Shown here: piece by piece, positions 43,384 to 54,624 of the stretch
Layout of the letters: the number at the start of each line of letters is the position of its first letter
Position numbering within the stretch: position 1 is the first letter of the stretch
Assembly: GCA_964617565.1 (NCBI GenBank)
Contig: CAZTYH010000001.1
Location: forward strand, 62,001 to 126,000
Source: JAKJGV01 sp964617565
GTDB lineage: Bacteria > Verrucomicrobiota > Kiritimatiellia > CAIQIC01 > JAGNIJ01
DNA: 64,000 bases
Direction of reading: 5' to 3'
Made by a program: the position numbers and the translations under genes
Notes under the pieces: generated by a model
Told to the model about the DNA's origin: nothing
The model's database searches: none
Seen by the model: only the letters and a program-made list of their open reading frames with translations

Positions 43384-44073
43384 ATGAAATGGTTGTTGAC
43401 GAGAGGTCGCAAGTACGGGTCGGCGCAGCGTTATGAGGCTTGGCTGGCGCGGCTCGACATTCAGAGCACGGTGATTCAGCCGGGCGGGCACCTGCCGGGC
43501 ACGCTTATCAATTATTCCGCGCTGCTGCTCACCGGCGGCGGGGATGTGAACCCGATGTTGTATGGAGCGAAACGCGCGCCGGAAACGGCCGATATTGACG
43601 ATCGGCGGGATCAGACCGAGCTGAATTTGATCGGGATGTTCATTTCGGCGGGCAAACCTGTTTTTGCGGTTTGCCGCGGCATTCAGATCCTGAATGTCGC
43701 GCTGCGCGGGCGACTGATCCAGCATGTGCCCGGTTTGCCGGCTGTCGGCGATGAAGAGCACAGGAAAATCGGCGACACCGATTCCATGCATGGCCTCGAC
43801 CTGGTGAAGGACACGCGGTTTGCCGCGGCGCTGGAAAGCATTCGTGATGTGAACAGTGCCCATCACCAGTCACTGGACCCGGATTTCGTCGGGAACAACC
43901 TGCGCGTGGCAGCGCGGAGTCCTTCGGGCGTCGTCGAGGCGGTCGAAAGCGTGGAGACATCGCCGGTCCTGCTGGGCGTGCAATGGCATCCTGAGCGCAT
44001 GCCCTTCGAACACCCGGCCTCGTCCGGCCTGCTGCGCTACATGCAGGAGTTGGCGTCTCGGATCGGGGGGTGA
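43384..44073 (+). CDS. Class I glutamine amidotransferase-like hydrolase, PuuD/peptidase C26 family
   Basis: This 229-residue protein has LLLTGGGDVNPMLYG, the nucleophile in PVFAVCRGIQILNVALRG, NSAHHQSLD, and the His-Glu pair in VQWHPERMPF. The pattern matches gamma-glutamyl-GABA hydrolase (PuuD) and related C26 peptidases. PuuD acts in putrescine breakdown, and agmatine-to-putrescine genes lie 1.5-3.5 kb downstream, but no other puu gene is nearby, so the link is loose. The start at 43384 has AAGGA upstream. Confidence 0.85.
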   Translation: MKWLLTRGRKYGSAQRYEAWLARLDIQSTVIQPGGHLPGTLINYSALLLTGGGDVNPMLYGAKRAPETADIDDRRDQTELNLIGMFISAGKPVFAVCRGIQILNVALRGRLIQHVPGLPAVGDEEHRKIGDTDSMHGLDLVKDTRFAAALESIRDVNSAHHQSLDPDFVGNNLRVAARSPSGVVEAVESVETSPVLLGVQWHPERMPFEHPASSGLLRYMQELASRIGG

Positions 44074-44129
44074 CAGGAAACATCAATGTTTGCAGTGCAA
44101 ATTCGGTATGCGCGGCGGTTGAGATTAAA

Positions 44130-44190
44130 ATATCAATATTGACAATAATGATATCAACTATATATTAATATTAGCAATAATGATATGAAC
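44130..44190. repeat. Two 29-bp direct repeats, 32-bp period, over the DUF4143 gene start
   Basis: Copies at 44130-44158 and 44162-44190 share ATAT(C/T)AATATT, CAATAATGATAT and AAC, with about four mismatches. The spacing is close to three helical turns. The second copy includes the start codon. This suits an operator for autoregulation, or may be a duplication scar. Confidence 0.75.
44139..44166 (+). promoter_or_regulatory. Strong candidate promoter of the DUF4143 gene
   Basis: TTGACA (44139-44144), 16 bp, TATATT (44161-44166). The -35 lies inside the first direct repeat and the -10 straddles the start of the second. The ATG is only 19 bp after the -10, so the leader is about 12 nt. Confidence 0.6.
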
Positions 44191-45435
44191 ACCATGCTTC
44201 TAGGCGATCTGGTGCAGGATCAGAGGGATGCTTTTCTGGCCCGCTCGCCGGGGGTGTCCCGCGAAGTGGATATAGCCGCGCATCTCAAGCATGGACGCGT
44301 AGTCGTTATTTCCGGGATTCGGCGCTGTGGAAAATCCACGTTGCTGCGGCAGATCGCGGAGCGTTTCAGGAAAAGGGATTTCCATTATCTCAACCTTGAT
44401 GATGAGCGGTTATTCGAATTTGAGATATCCGATTTTGATCGGTTGATGCAGGTTTTTCACAAAAGGGCGGAATCCCGTGTTCTGCTTTTCGATGAAATTC
44501 AGAACGTGCCCGGATGGGAACGATTTGTACGCCGCATCCACGATGAAGGATACAAGGTCATATTGACGGGGTCCAATGCGCGCTTGCTCAGTTCCGAACT
44601 GGGGACCCATTTGACCGGCCGTTACAGTCGGATCAATCTGTATCCTTTTTCGTTGCGCGAAACATTGTTCTTCCATCGAATGAATCCCCGGGCTCTGAAG
44701 GCGAAATCAAGGCCGCGGGCTATGAGGGTTTTCGATGAATATCTTGAGCACGGAGGATTTCCTGAATATTTGAAGTTCAAGAACCGGGAGCTGCTGCAGA
44801 GGACCTACGAGGATATTCTGTTCCGGGATATCATCGCGCGGTTTAAAATACGGGAAGGCAAAGCGCTCCAGCATCTCGCGCATTATCTCTGCACAAACTT
44901 CACCGGCGAGATCAGCTATCACAGCCTTAAGAACATACTTCACATCAAAAGCGCCGTGTCCGTGCGGAATCACATCGCTTTTCTTGAGCAGGCCTACCTT
45001 CTTTTTGAAGTGTTCAAATATGACTTCAGCTTGAAAAAGCAGCACGTGAGCAACAAGAAGGTTTATGTGGTAGACACGGGGCTTCGAAATGCCGTGTCGT
45101 TTCAATTCTCAAGAGATGCAGGAAAGGCGCTCGAAAATTGTGTCTTCGTTGAACTCCTGCGCCGAGGCGAAAATGTCTATTTCTTCCGGGACCGCGGAGA
45201 ATGTGACTTCGTGACGGTAAGCGGTCGCAAGGCGGTCTCAGCCATTCAGGTCTGCTTTGAGCTTCACGAGGGCAACCGCAAGAGAGAAATCGGCGGATTG
45301 CAGGAGGCGCTTGAAACGCTGCGTATTTCGAACGGGCTCCTCCTGACCTACGATCAGTATGAGGAGATTGCCTTGGAGTCGGGTGCTGCTATTCGCGTTA
45401 TGCCCGTTTGGCGATGGCTCCTCGGAGCATCATGA
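44185..45435 (+). CDS. ATPase with DUF4143 C-terminal domain
   Basis: The 416-residue protein has an N-terminal AAA-type ATPase (Walker A VISGIRRCGKSTLL near residues 42-55, Walker B RVLLFDEIQNVPGWE, sensor ILTGSNARLLSSELGTHL) and a C-terminal DUF4143 domain with KVYVVDTGLRNA, and CDFVTVSGRKAVSAIQVCFEL, a PD-(D/E)xK nuclease-like patch. The family is widespread, often mobile, and of unknown function. The upstream region is far more A/T-rich than anything nearby. No partner gene is adjacent, so it is not called a toxin or defence gene. Confidence 0.87.
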   Translation: MNTMLLGDLVQDQRDAFLARSPGVSREVDIAAHLKHGRVVVISGIRRCGKSTLLRQIAERFRKRDFHYLNLDDERLFEFEISDFDRLMQVFHKRAESRVLLFDEIQNVPGWERFVRRIHDEGYKVILTGSNARLLSSELGTHLTGRYSRINLYPFSLRETLFFHRMNPRALKAKSRPRAMRVFDEYLEHGGFPEYLKFKNRELLQRTYEDILFRDIIARFKIREGKALQHLAHYLCTNFTGEISYHSLKNILHIKSAVSVRNHIAFLEQAYLLFEVFKYDFSLKKQHVSNKKVYVVDTGLRNAVSFQFSRDAGKALENCVFVELLRRGENVYFFRDRGECDFVTVSGRKAVSAIQVCFELHEGNRKREIGGLQEALETLRISNGLLLTYDQYEEIALESGAAIRVMPVWRWLLGAS

Positions 45436-45467
45436 AACCGATCGCCACGCGAATTCCGGGCCCTTGC

Positions 45468-45497
45468 TTGACACGGGCCCTTTGTTAACGCCTTAAT
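45468..45497 (+). promoter_or_regulatory. Candidate promoter of aguB
   Basis: TTGACA (45468-45473), 18 bp, CTTAAT (45492-45497), ten bases before the ATG. The -35 lies between two GGGCCC palindromes (45458-45463 and 45475-45480), which might also act as a weak hairpin terminator for the gene upstream. Confidence 0.35.
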
Positions 45498-45506
45498 GCT
45501 GCTGCC

Positions 45507-46424
45507 ATGAACGAATCAAAAGGCAAAACCAAGATCGCGCTGGTGCAGATGACGGTCGGGACTGATCCGGCTGAAAACATGGCTCGCGCGGCGAAGAAAG
45601 TGGAGGAGGCCGCGCGCGCCGGGGCGCAGGTGGTCTGCCTGCCGGAGCTTTACCGCTCGCGCTATTTCTGCCAGACGGAAGACGCGGGATTTTTCGATCT
45701 GGCCGAGACGATTCCGGGCCCGTCCACGGAACACTTCCGCGAAATCGCATCCAAACTGGGCGTGGTTATCCTGCTGCCTCTTTTTGAGCGGCGCGCACCA
45801 GGTCTCTATCACAACACGGTGGTCGTGCTGGATGCGGATGGAAAGACCGCAGGCATCTACCGTAAAATGCATATTCCCGACGATCCCGGTTATTACGAAA
45901 AATATTATTTCACACCCGGCGATCTCGGCTTTTGTTCATTCAACACGAAGGCGGGACCAATCGGTGTGTTGATCTGCTGGGATCAGTGGTATCCGGAGGC
46001 CGCGCGCCTTACCGCACTGAAGGGCGCGCACGTTATTTTCTATCCGACCGCGATCGGCTGGCTGCCGGGCGAGAAGGAAGGCAACGGTCCGGCACAGCGC
46101 GAGGCCTGGATGACGGTTCAGCGCGGACATGCCGTGGCGAACGGGGTATATGTGGCCGCGGTGAATCGCGTGGGGCACGAAGATCAGCGCGGCGCGGAGG
46201 GAATTGATTTCTGGGGTTCGTCGTTTGTCGCCGATCCGCAGGGCATGATCGTGGCGCAGGCAGCGATGGACAGGGAAGAAATGCTCTATGCCGATGTGGA
46301 TCCTGCCCGCATCGAGGAAGTCAGGCGGAACTGGCCGTTCCTGCGCGACCGCCGTGTGGATGCGTATGACGGTATTACGAGCCGGATGTTGGATAAATCC
46401 GAAGCACGAATATCGAAATCCTAA
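45507..46424 (+). CDS. aguB: N-carbamoylputrescine amidase
   Basis: The 305-residue nitrilase-superfamily enzyme hydrolyses N-carbamoylputrescine to putrescine. The catalytic triad is visible: Glu in CLPELYRSRYFCQ, Lys in YRKMHIPDDPGYYEKYYF, Cys in IGVLICWDQWYPEAARL. GPAQREAWMTVQRGHAVANG and NRVGHE match the AguB branch. aguA follows 149 bp downstream. The last nine residues (KSEARISKS) are encoded by intergenic repeat DNA and run past the usual end of the family, so they are unlikely to matter for function. Confidence 0.94.
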   Translation: MNESKGKTKIALVQMTVGTDPAENMARAAKKVEEAARAGAQVVCLPELYRSRYFCQTEDAGFFDLAETIPGPSTEHFREIASKLGVVILLPLFERRAPGLYHNTVVVLDADGKTAGIYRKMHIPDDPGYYEKYYFTPGDLGFCSFNTKAGPIGVLICWDQWYPEAARLTALKGAHVIFYPTAIGWLPGEKEGNGPAQREAWMTVQRGHAVANGVYVAAVNRVGHEDQRGAEGIDFWGSSFVADPQGMIVAQAAMDREEMLYADVDPARIEEVRRNWPFLRDRRVDAYDGITSRMLDKSEARISKS

Positions 46425-46535
46425 ACAAATCCTAAGAACCAAAATGAAAAATACTCGCGGAAAACGGGCGGTTTCTGATTTTAGATTTCGAATTTCGAAA
46501 TTGTTTTGGATTTCGGATTTAGAAATTCGGATTTG
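46398..46535. repeat. TCCGAAGCACGAATATCGAAATCC-type repeat with inverted copy
   Basis: The left part begins inside aguB (CCGAAGCACGAATATCGAAA), the right part is a rough complement (GAATTTCGAAATTG, GGATTTCGGATTTAGAAATT). Together they form a long imperfect palindrome between aguB and aguA. Confidence 0.65.
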
Positions 46536-46573
46536 GGCAAGAGTCTCTTGAAATTGAACATTTGGAGCGAGCC

Positions 46574-47656
46574 GTGAATTTACCGCGCGAAAACCGGTCT
46601 GCGGTTCCAGCCGCGCTCGGATATCACATGCCCGCGGAGTGGGAGCGTCATGAAGCGACGTGGCTGGGGTGGCCGCATCATCCGACGGACTGGCCGGGGA
46701 AGCTGGAGGCGGCGCAGTGGGCCTACGGGGAAATGATTCGAAAGCTCGCGGTGGGGGAGAAGGTTCGGATCGCGGTTCAGGATGCGGCCATGCAGAAACG
46801 CGCCCTGCGTTTTATTCGCAGCACGGACGCGAATCTAGCCAACGTAGAATTTTTCAAGATTCCGACCAATCGCGGGTGGATGCGTGACAGCGGGCCGATT
46901 TTCGTTGTGCGCAAGCGCAAGCCGGCCGCGCGCGCCATCGTGCATTTTCATTTCAATGCATGGGCCAAATATCATGATTGGCGATTTGATCGGCGCGTGC
47001 CGGAACACGTTGCGGCGAAGATGGGGGTCAAATTGTTTGATGCGCAGCTTGGCAGGCGGCGCGTGGTGCTGGAGGGTGGGGCGATTGATGTGAACGGGCG
47101 CGGCACGCTGATCACCACGGAAGAATGTCTGCTGGACCAGCGGAAGCAGGTCCGTAATCCGGGCATGCCGCGAAAAGACGTGGAGAAAGTATTGGCCGAA
47201 TACCTGGGCACGCGCAACGTCATCTGGCTGGGGTGGGGAATTGCCGGAGACGACACGCACGGGCACGTGGACGATCTGTGCCGCTTCGTCAATCCGCGTA
47301 CACTGGTGCTGTGCGGCGAAAAGAATCGAAGCGACCTCAATTATCGAGTGCTGGCGGAGAATCGCGAACGACTCCAAAGCGCACGACTTGAAGATGGCTC
47401 CAAGCCGGAGGTCGTCATGCTGCCCATGCCTTCGCCGGTGGTGTTCAAAGGGACGCGGCTTCCGGCGAGTTATGCCAACTTCTATATCTCGAACGCCGCA
47501 GTGCTGGTCCCGACTTTCAATGATCCTGCGGATCGCGTGGCGCTCGGTATCCTGGGCGAGTTGTTCAAAGACAGGCCGGTGGTCGGCATTCACGCGGTGG
47601 ATCTTGTGCTCGGTCTTGGAACGATCCATTGCCTGACCCAGCAACAGCCGGGGTAG
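46574..47656 (+). CDS. aguA: Agmatine deiminase
   Basis: This 360-residue guanidino-modifying enzyme converts agmatine to N-carbamoylputrescine. It has MPAEWERHEATWLGWPHHPTDWPGK, the substrate motif RGWMRDSGPIFVV, VLEGGAIDVNGRGTLITTEECLL, DDTHGHVDDLCRFV, and the nucleophilic cysteine near the end in GTIHCLTQQQPG. With aguB it gives the two-step route from agmatine to putrescine. The GTG at 46574 has GGAG seven bases upstream; a TTG at 46562 is in frame but less likely. Confidence 0.95.
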   Translation: MNLPRENRSAVPAALGYHMPAEWERHEATWLGWPHHPTDWPGKLEAAQWAYGEMIRKLAVGEKVRIAVQDAAMQKRALRFIRSTDANLANVEFFKIPTNRGWMRDSGPIFVVRKRKPAARAIVHFHFNAWAKYHDWRFDRRVPEHVAAKMGVKLFDAQLGRRRVVLEGGAIDVNGRGTLITTEECLLDQRKQVRNPGMPRKDVEKVLAEYLGTRNVIWLGWGIAGDDTHGHVDDLCRFVNPRTLVLCGEKNRSDLNYRVLAENRERLQSARLEDGSKPEVVMLPMPSPVVFKGTRLPASYANFYISNAAVLVPTFNDPADRVALGILGELFKDRPVVGIHAVDLVLGLGTIHCLTQQQPG

Positions 47657-47685
47657 CGGCCCAGCGGTGTGGCTGCCCGGCCGGG

Positions 47686-47961
47686 TTATTGCTGTTTCGT
47701 GTCGATGTTGTACTGCAGGCGCTTTTGGGCGTTCAGGCTCCAGTGGAGCGAATTTGTCAGCGCGGAAAATCGAGCGGGATCGTCCGCCGAAAGTTCCTCA
47801 AGAATCCGTTCCTGGAGTTGAATCTGGTCGGCCGTGGTCTGCGAGACGAACTTCAGCATCGTGGACCGTGAATAACCGACGAACCAGATGAAGATCAGGA
47901 TAAGAACGATATTCAGAAGCACGGAGCCGAAAAGAAACGCCTGCCTGGTTTCCTGTGTCAC
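47686..47961 (-). CDS. Small membrane protein with one N-terminal helix
   Basis: The 91-residue product starts MTQETRQAFLFGSVLLNIVL, continues with one transmembrane helix (FGSVLLNIVLILIFIWFVG) and a helical tail rich in Gln and Leu (TADQIQLQERILEELSADDP). The tail would face the periplasm if the helix acts as a signal anchor. It lies between aguA and the STAS operon on the opposite strand. The start is a GTG codon. No family recognised. Confidence 0.55.
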   Translation of the reverse strand: MTQETRQAFLFGSVLLNIVLILIFIWFVGYSRSTMLKFVSQTTADQIQLQERILEELSADDPARFSALTNSLHWSLNAQKRLQYNIDTKQQ

Positions 47962-48080
47962 GCTGACACCTCCATTTCGTCAAGCCATCGCCGCGGTACT
48001 GACTGCACATGATGTATACACGTAATTCGGCAGCGGCTCCAGCATGTTTTTACGTTCCGACTTTTCCGGGCGAAAGCGCT

Positions 48081-48109
48081 TTGCGGGAACGGTGGAAAGG
48101 GGGTAGTAT
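48081..48109 (+). promoter_or_regulatory. Weak candidate promoter of the STAS-opp-tgt-sec run
   Basis: TTGCGG (48081-48086), 17 bp, TAGTAT (48104-48109). It is listed because the long co-directional run that follows needs a promoter near here; the match itself is poor. Confidence 0.3.
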
Positions 48110-48138
48110 GGGTCTGTGCCGTGTGGAGGAATTTAATC

Positions 48139-48486
48139 GTGCAGCATGCGCTTGAGATCAAGAGGGAGAAGGCGGGGGAAGTGGATGTCGTTTGCCTGGG
48201 GGGATCACTTGATACGGCAACCACGGATGTCTTCAGCAAGACGATGCAACCGCTCAGCTCGCAGGGCGCGCGCGTGGTCGTGGATTGCATGGGATTGACT
48301 TATGTGAACAGCATGTGTTTTGCATTGTTCAACAAGTACAACAAGGAATGCGAAGCGGCCGGGGGCAAGCTGGTGTATTGCTGCATTCCGCAGAAGATCG
48401 CTCAAATCATCCATTTGCTGGGCCTGCATGAGACGCTTCAAATCGCGATGTCCCGCGAGGAAGCCATCAAAATAGCCGGTGGTTAG
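48139..48486 (+). CDS. STAS domain protein, anti-sigma factor antagonist-like
   Basis: This 115-residue protein is a single STAS domain: VVCLGGSLDTATTDVF, ARVVVDCMGLTYVNSMCFALF and LVYCCIPQKIAQIIHLLGL. In SpoIIAA-type proteins the serine after an aspartate (DSS) is the phosphorylation site; here the segment reads VNSM, with serine kept but the aspartate changed to asparagine. No anti-sigma kinase gene is in the window. The GTG at 48139 follows GGAGGA by 8 bp. It ends 5 bp before oppD. Confidence 0.85.
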   Translation: MQHALEIKREKAGEVDVVCLGGSLDTATTDVFSKTMQPLSSQGARVVVDCMGLTYVNSMCFALFNKYNKECEAAGGKLVYCCIPQKIAQIIHLLGLHETLQIAMSREEAIKIAGG

Positions 48487-48491
48487 ACTGA

Positions 48492-49447
48492 ATGACTGCC
48501 GGAACCAACAATATTCTTTTGCACGTGCAGGACCTGCGCACCCATTTTATCACGCGCGGCGGTGTGGTCCGCGCCGTGGATGGGGTTTCCTTTATTATCC
48601 GGGAGGGCGAAACCGTTGCGCTGGTTGGCGAGAGCGGCTGCGGGAAGAGTGTCACCGCGCTTTCGCTGGCGCGATTGATTCCACAACCGCCCGGACAATA
48701 TGCAGGAGGGCAAGTCCTCTTTCGCGGGCGCGATGTTCTCCGGCTAGACGATGCGGAACTCAGGCAGCTTCGCGGGCGCGACATCTCTTATGTCTTCCAG
48801 GAGCCGGGCGAATCGCTGAACCCGGTGTTCACGGTGGGATACCAGATTGCGGAAGCGATACGGTTGCATCGTCCGAAAGTATCCGGGCGGGATGAAGTGT
48901 TGCGCCTGATGAACCTCGTGGGATTGCCCGATCCGGAGCGCCGTTTCGATGCTTATCCCCATCAACTGTCCGGGGGCATGCAGCAGCGGGCGATGATTGC
49001 GATGGCACTTGCCTGCAACCCGCGCCTGCTCGTGGCGGACGAGCCGACGACCGCGCTGGACGTGACGATCCAGGCGCAGATCATGGAATTGCTGGGCTCG
49101 CTGCAGAAACAGCTTGGAATGGCGGTTCTCCTGATCACGCATAACCTCGGGCTCGTGGCGGATGTGGCGCATTGGCTCAACGTGATGTATGCCGGGCGCA
49201 TCGTGGAGTCGGGGCCGACGGAAAAAGTGTTGCGCAATCCGCGGCATCCTTACACGCGCGGCTTGTTGGATGCCGTGCCGCGGCTGGAGGGCACGACGGG
49301 ACGACTCAAGGGGATCGAGGGTGCGGTGCCGAATCCGCTGGCGCTTCCGTCCGGATGTCCATTTCACCCGCGTTGCCCGAAAGCACAGCCGCGCTGCCGC
49401 GCCGAAGAACCTGTTATCGAAAAATGCGAAGAGGAGCACGAAGCGCG

Positions 49448-49469
<22 letters not shown>
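48492..49469 (+). CDS. oppD: Peptide/nickel ABC transporter ATP-binding protein
   Basis: The 325-residue ATPase belongs to the OppD/DppD group. It has Walker [20 protein letters not shown], the Q-loop in [10 protein letters not shown], the signature [19 protein letters not shown], Walker [14 protein letters not shown], the H-loop ITHNLGLV, and the oligopeptide-permease C-terminus with [14 protein letters not shown], whose cysteines bind an iron-sulfur cluster in related proteins. No permease or binding-protein gene is adjacent, so its membrane partners must lie elsewhere. It overlaps oppF. Confidence 0.93.
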
Positions 49470-51935
<2,466 letters not shown>

Positions 51936-51995
51936 CAAGCCGGATGCAAGGCGAGGAAACCCCCGGATTTTCAAAAAAATCGGAGCGGATGAATC

Positions 51996-54467
51996 ATGGA
52001 TAAGAATGCATTGTGGAAATGGTTGTTGCTCATCGTGCTGGTGTGCTGGTCGCTGGTGCTGGTCACGCCCGTTAAAGAAAAGGTCAAGCTGGGCCTGGAC
52101 CTGCGCGGAGGCACAAGCTATGTGCTGGAGGTGGACGTCTCGGAGCTGGATGACGACGCCAAGCGCGATGCGCAGCCTCGTGCACTGGAAGTCCTTCGCA
52201 ACCGCGTGGACAGCATGGGTGTAGCGGAACCAATCATTTACCCGGAGCCGGGCAACAATCGTATCATCGTCCAGATCCCGGGCTTGCGCGCGGAGGACCG
52301 CGAACGCGCAATCAAAAACCTGCAGAGCGCCGCATATCTGGAGTTTCGCATGGTGCATCCGAAGAACGACGAATTGGCGGAAGAGCTTTTTGAAAAGAAC
52401 CTTGCGCCTCCGGGCTACAGGATCGTATCCATTGACGAACAGACCTTTAACGGGCAGTGGCGCGCGGTCAAGTATATGAAGCGCGAAAAGAGGGAAGGCG
52501 AACCCGACCTTTCCCCTGAAGAATCCCGCCGCCGTCTCCGCACGTTCCAGGCTCCAGCCGGCTACGACTTCATGCTGATGAAAGAAGAACGGCAAGGGCA
52601 GGAGGTGTTCCGGCCTTACTTCGTCAGTCGCCGCGCGGAATTGAAGGGCGAGGCCCTGAAGAATGCGGGTGTGGATTACCAGCAGTTCGGGCAGCCGATT
52701 GTGACGCTGCGTTTCGACGCGAAGGGCGCGAAGCGGTTTGCCGCGGTGACGTCCGACTATGCTCCTGGCGGCGCCAAGAATCCTAGTCTCGACGGGCGTC
52801 GCTACCTTGCGGTCGTTTTGGACGACACACTGTACTCGGCTCCGTTCATCAAGACGGCCATTCACGGCGGCTCTGCCATTATCGAGGGCAGTTTTTCCCT
52901 GAAGGAAGCGCAGGATCTGGCTATCGTTCTGCGCGCGGGTGCCTTGCCTGCCCCGGTTACTGTTGTGGAGGAGCGGACGGTTGATCCGACGCTCGGGCGT
53001 GATTCCATCGAGAGTGGTAAGCGCGCCGCGATCTACGGCCTCATCGTGGTTGTGCTGTTCATGGTAGGTTACTACTTTCTGTGCGGCGTCGTGGCCAATA
53101 TGGCCCTGCTGCTCAACCTGATCCTGCTCCCGTTGGGTATGATGGCCGTATCCGGCGCGTTCAGCCTGATGGATGCGGGTGGATTGGGCAGCGCGATCAG
53201 CTTGCCGACCCTGACACTGCCCGGTATCGCCGGTATCGTCCTTGTACTCGGCATGGCTGTGGATGCCAATGTGCTCATCTTCGAGCGCATGCGTGAAGAG
53301 CAATTGCAGGGCAAGCGCTTTGCCGCCGTGGTGTCGTCGGGCTATGAAAAGGCGTGGAGCGCGATCTTCGACGCCAATATTACCACCGTGCTTGCGGCGG
53401 CGATCATGTTCTGGCTCGGTTCCGGCCCGGTGCGCGGCTATGCCGTCACCCTGACCGCCGGCATCCTGTGCAGCATGTACACGGCCATCGTGGTTACGCG
53501 CATGGTCTTCAATCTGCTGATCAAGCATTCGAAGATTGAGCGTCTGAAAATGCTGACGTTATTCCGCGAAACGAAGATAGATTTCGTCGGCAAGCGGTAC
53601 ATTGCGATAGGGCTTTCAGCCGTAGTGATTATCGGGTCCATGGTGATGTTTGCGCAGCGTGGAATGGCGAACTTCAACGTGGACTTCACCGGCGGCGCGA
53701 CGGTGTCCTTTGAGTTCAAGAATCGCGTGACCGTTGAGGATATCCGCTCGGCAATCGAGGGCGCCGGCGTGAAGAGCCCGACGATTCAATACCAGCGAGT
53801 GGCCGGCATTGAAGGCGAGGACCAGATACGCGAGTACCTCGAGATCAAGTCTTCGTTCGAGGACGGCGACAAGGTCGTGGATTCCATAACCGCAGCCTGG
53901 CCGGACTACAAGGTGCTCAAGAAGGACAGTGTGGGTCCGCAGATCGGCCGCGAGTTGCAGAAGAAGGGAATCACAGCCATGCTGGTCGCGCTGATCGGTA
54001 TGATTCTGTATATCTCGTGGAGGTTTGAGTTCGGTTTTTCCGTGGGCGCCGTCGTGGCGCTGTTCCATGATGCCCTGATCACTATCGGCATCTTCTGCTT
54101 GATGGGACGCCAGCTCAGCATGACCAGTATTGCGGCGTTGCTGACCATCATCGGTTATTCCGTCAACGATACAATCGTCGTTTTCGACCGTATTCGTGAA
54201 GATCTGAAACTGTATCGGGGCAAGAGCTTCAGGGAAATTGCCAATCTCGGCATCAATCAGACGCTGAGCCGAACCGTGCTGACAACGGTTACAACCTTGT
54301 TCACCGTTGTGGCCCTCTTGTTGTTCGGTGGCGGCGCCATTTATGACTTCGCGCTGGCGCTGTTCATCGGCATGGTGGCGGGTACCTATTCCACGATCTT
54401 CATTGCAACGCCCGTCGCGATGATCTGGCACCCGGAGAAGAAGATTCGGGCACAGGCCGATCGCTGA
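51996..54467 (+). CDS. secDF: Protein translocase SecDF fusion
   Basis: The 823-residue protein joins SecD and SecF in one chain, as in several PVC and Firmicute lineages. SecD: VKLGLDLRGGTSYVLEVDVS, the periplasmic P1 region with ALEVLRNRVDSMGVAEP, and the six-helix part with LPGIAGIVLVLGMAVDANVLIFERMREE. SecF begins near residue 530 with TKIDFVGKRY and has NFNVDFTGGATVSFEFKNR, then ISWRFEFGFSVGAVVALFHD, TIIGYSVNDTIVVFDRIRED and the closing helices. The complex uses the proton motive force to pull proteins across the membrane. Fusion is complete with no frameshift. Confidence 0.96.
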   Translation: MDKNALWKWLLLIVLVCWSLVLVTPVKEKVKLGLDLRGGTSYVLEVDVSELDDDAKRDAQPRALEVLRNRVDSMGVAEPIIYPEPGNNRIIVQIPGLRAEDRERAIKNLQSAAYLEFRMVHPKNDELAEELFEKNLAPPGYRIVSIDEQTFNGQWRAVKYMKREKREGEPDLSPEESRRRLRTFQAPAGYDFMLMKEERQGQEVFRPYFVSRRAELKGEALKNAGVDYQQFGQPIVTLRFDAKGAKRFAAVTSDYAPGGAKNPSLDGRRYLAVVLDDTLYSAPFIKTAIHGGSAIIEGSFSLKEAQDLAIVLRAGALPAPVTVVEERTVDPTLGRDSIESGKRAAIYGLIVVVLFMVGYYFLCGVVANMALLLNLILLPLGMMAVSGAFSLMDAGGLGSAISLPTLTLPGIAGIVLVLGMAVDANVLIFERMREEQLQGKRFAAVVSSGYEKAWSAIFDANITTVLAAAIMFWLGSGPVRGYAVTLTAGILCSMYTAIVVTRMVFNLLIKHSKIERLKMLTLFRETKIDFVGKRYIAIGLSAVVIIGSMVMFAQRGMANFNVDFTGGATVSFEFKNRVTVEDIRSAIEGAGVKSPTIQYQRVAGIEGEDQIREYLEIKSSFEDGDKVVDSITAAWPDYKVLKKDSVGPQIGRELQKKGITAMLVALIGMILYISWRFEFGFSVGAVVALFHDALITIGIFCLMGRQLSMTSIAALLTIIGYSVNDTIVVFDRIREDLKLYRGKSFREIANLGINQTLSRTVLTTVTTLFTVVALLLFGGGAIYDFALALFIGMVAGTYSTIFIATPVAMIWHPEKKIRAQADR

Positions 54468-54473
54468 AATAAG

Positions 54474-54582
54474 GAACCGCGAATTATCGCGAATTAACGC
54501 GAATCAGAGATGGGTCATTTTGAGTTGCAGACTCAATTTGACAAATCTCCAATTAGCGTTAATTCGCGTTGATTCGCGGTTC
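54474..54582. repeat. 109-bp palindrome with CGCGAATTA tandem units
   Basis: The left arm (54474-54511) and right arm (54545-54582) are inverted copies at about 32 of 38 positions: GAACCGCGAATTATCGCG pairs with its mirror ending in GATTCGCGGTTC. The left arm has tandem CGCGAATTA-like octamers. The middle has a further inverted pair, TTTTGAGT and ACTCAATT. It lies between secDF and recJ. Confidence 0.85.
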
Positions 54583-54624
54583 TATTCTTTTTGTGTGGAT
54601 GCGGATATGCAAGGGTAGGCAGAT

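Noticed and set aside
44185..45435. DUF4143 ATPase as part of a toxin-antitoxin or phage-defence pair
   Set aside because: No partner gene lies next to it, and neighbours are metabolic genes.
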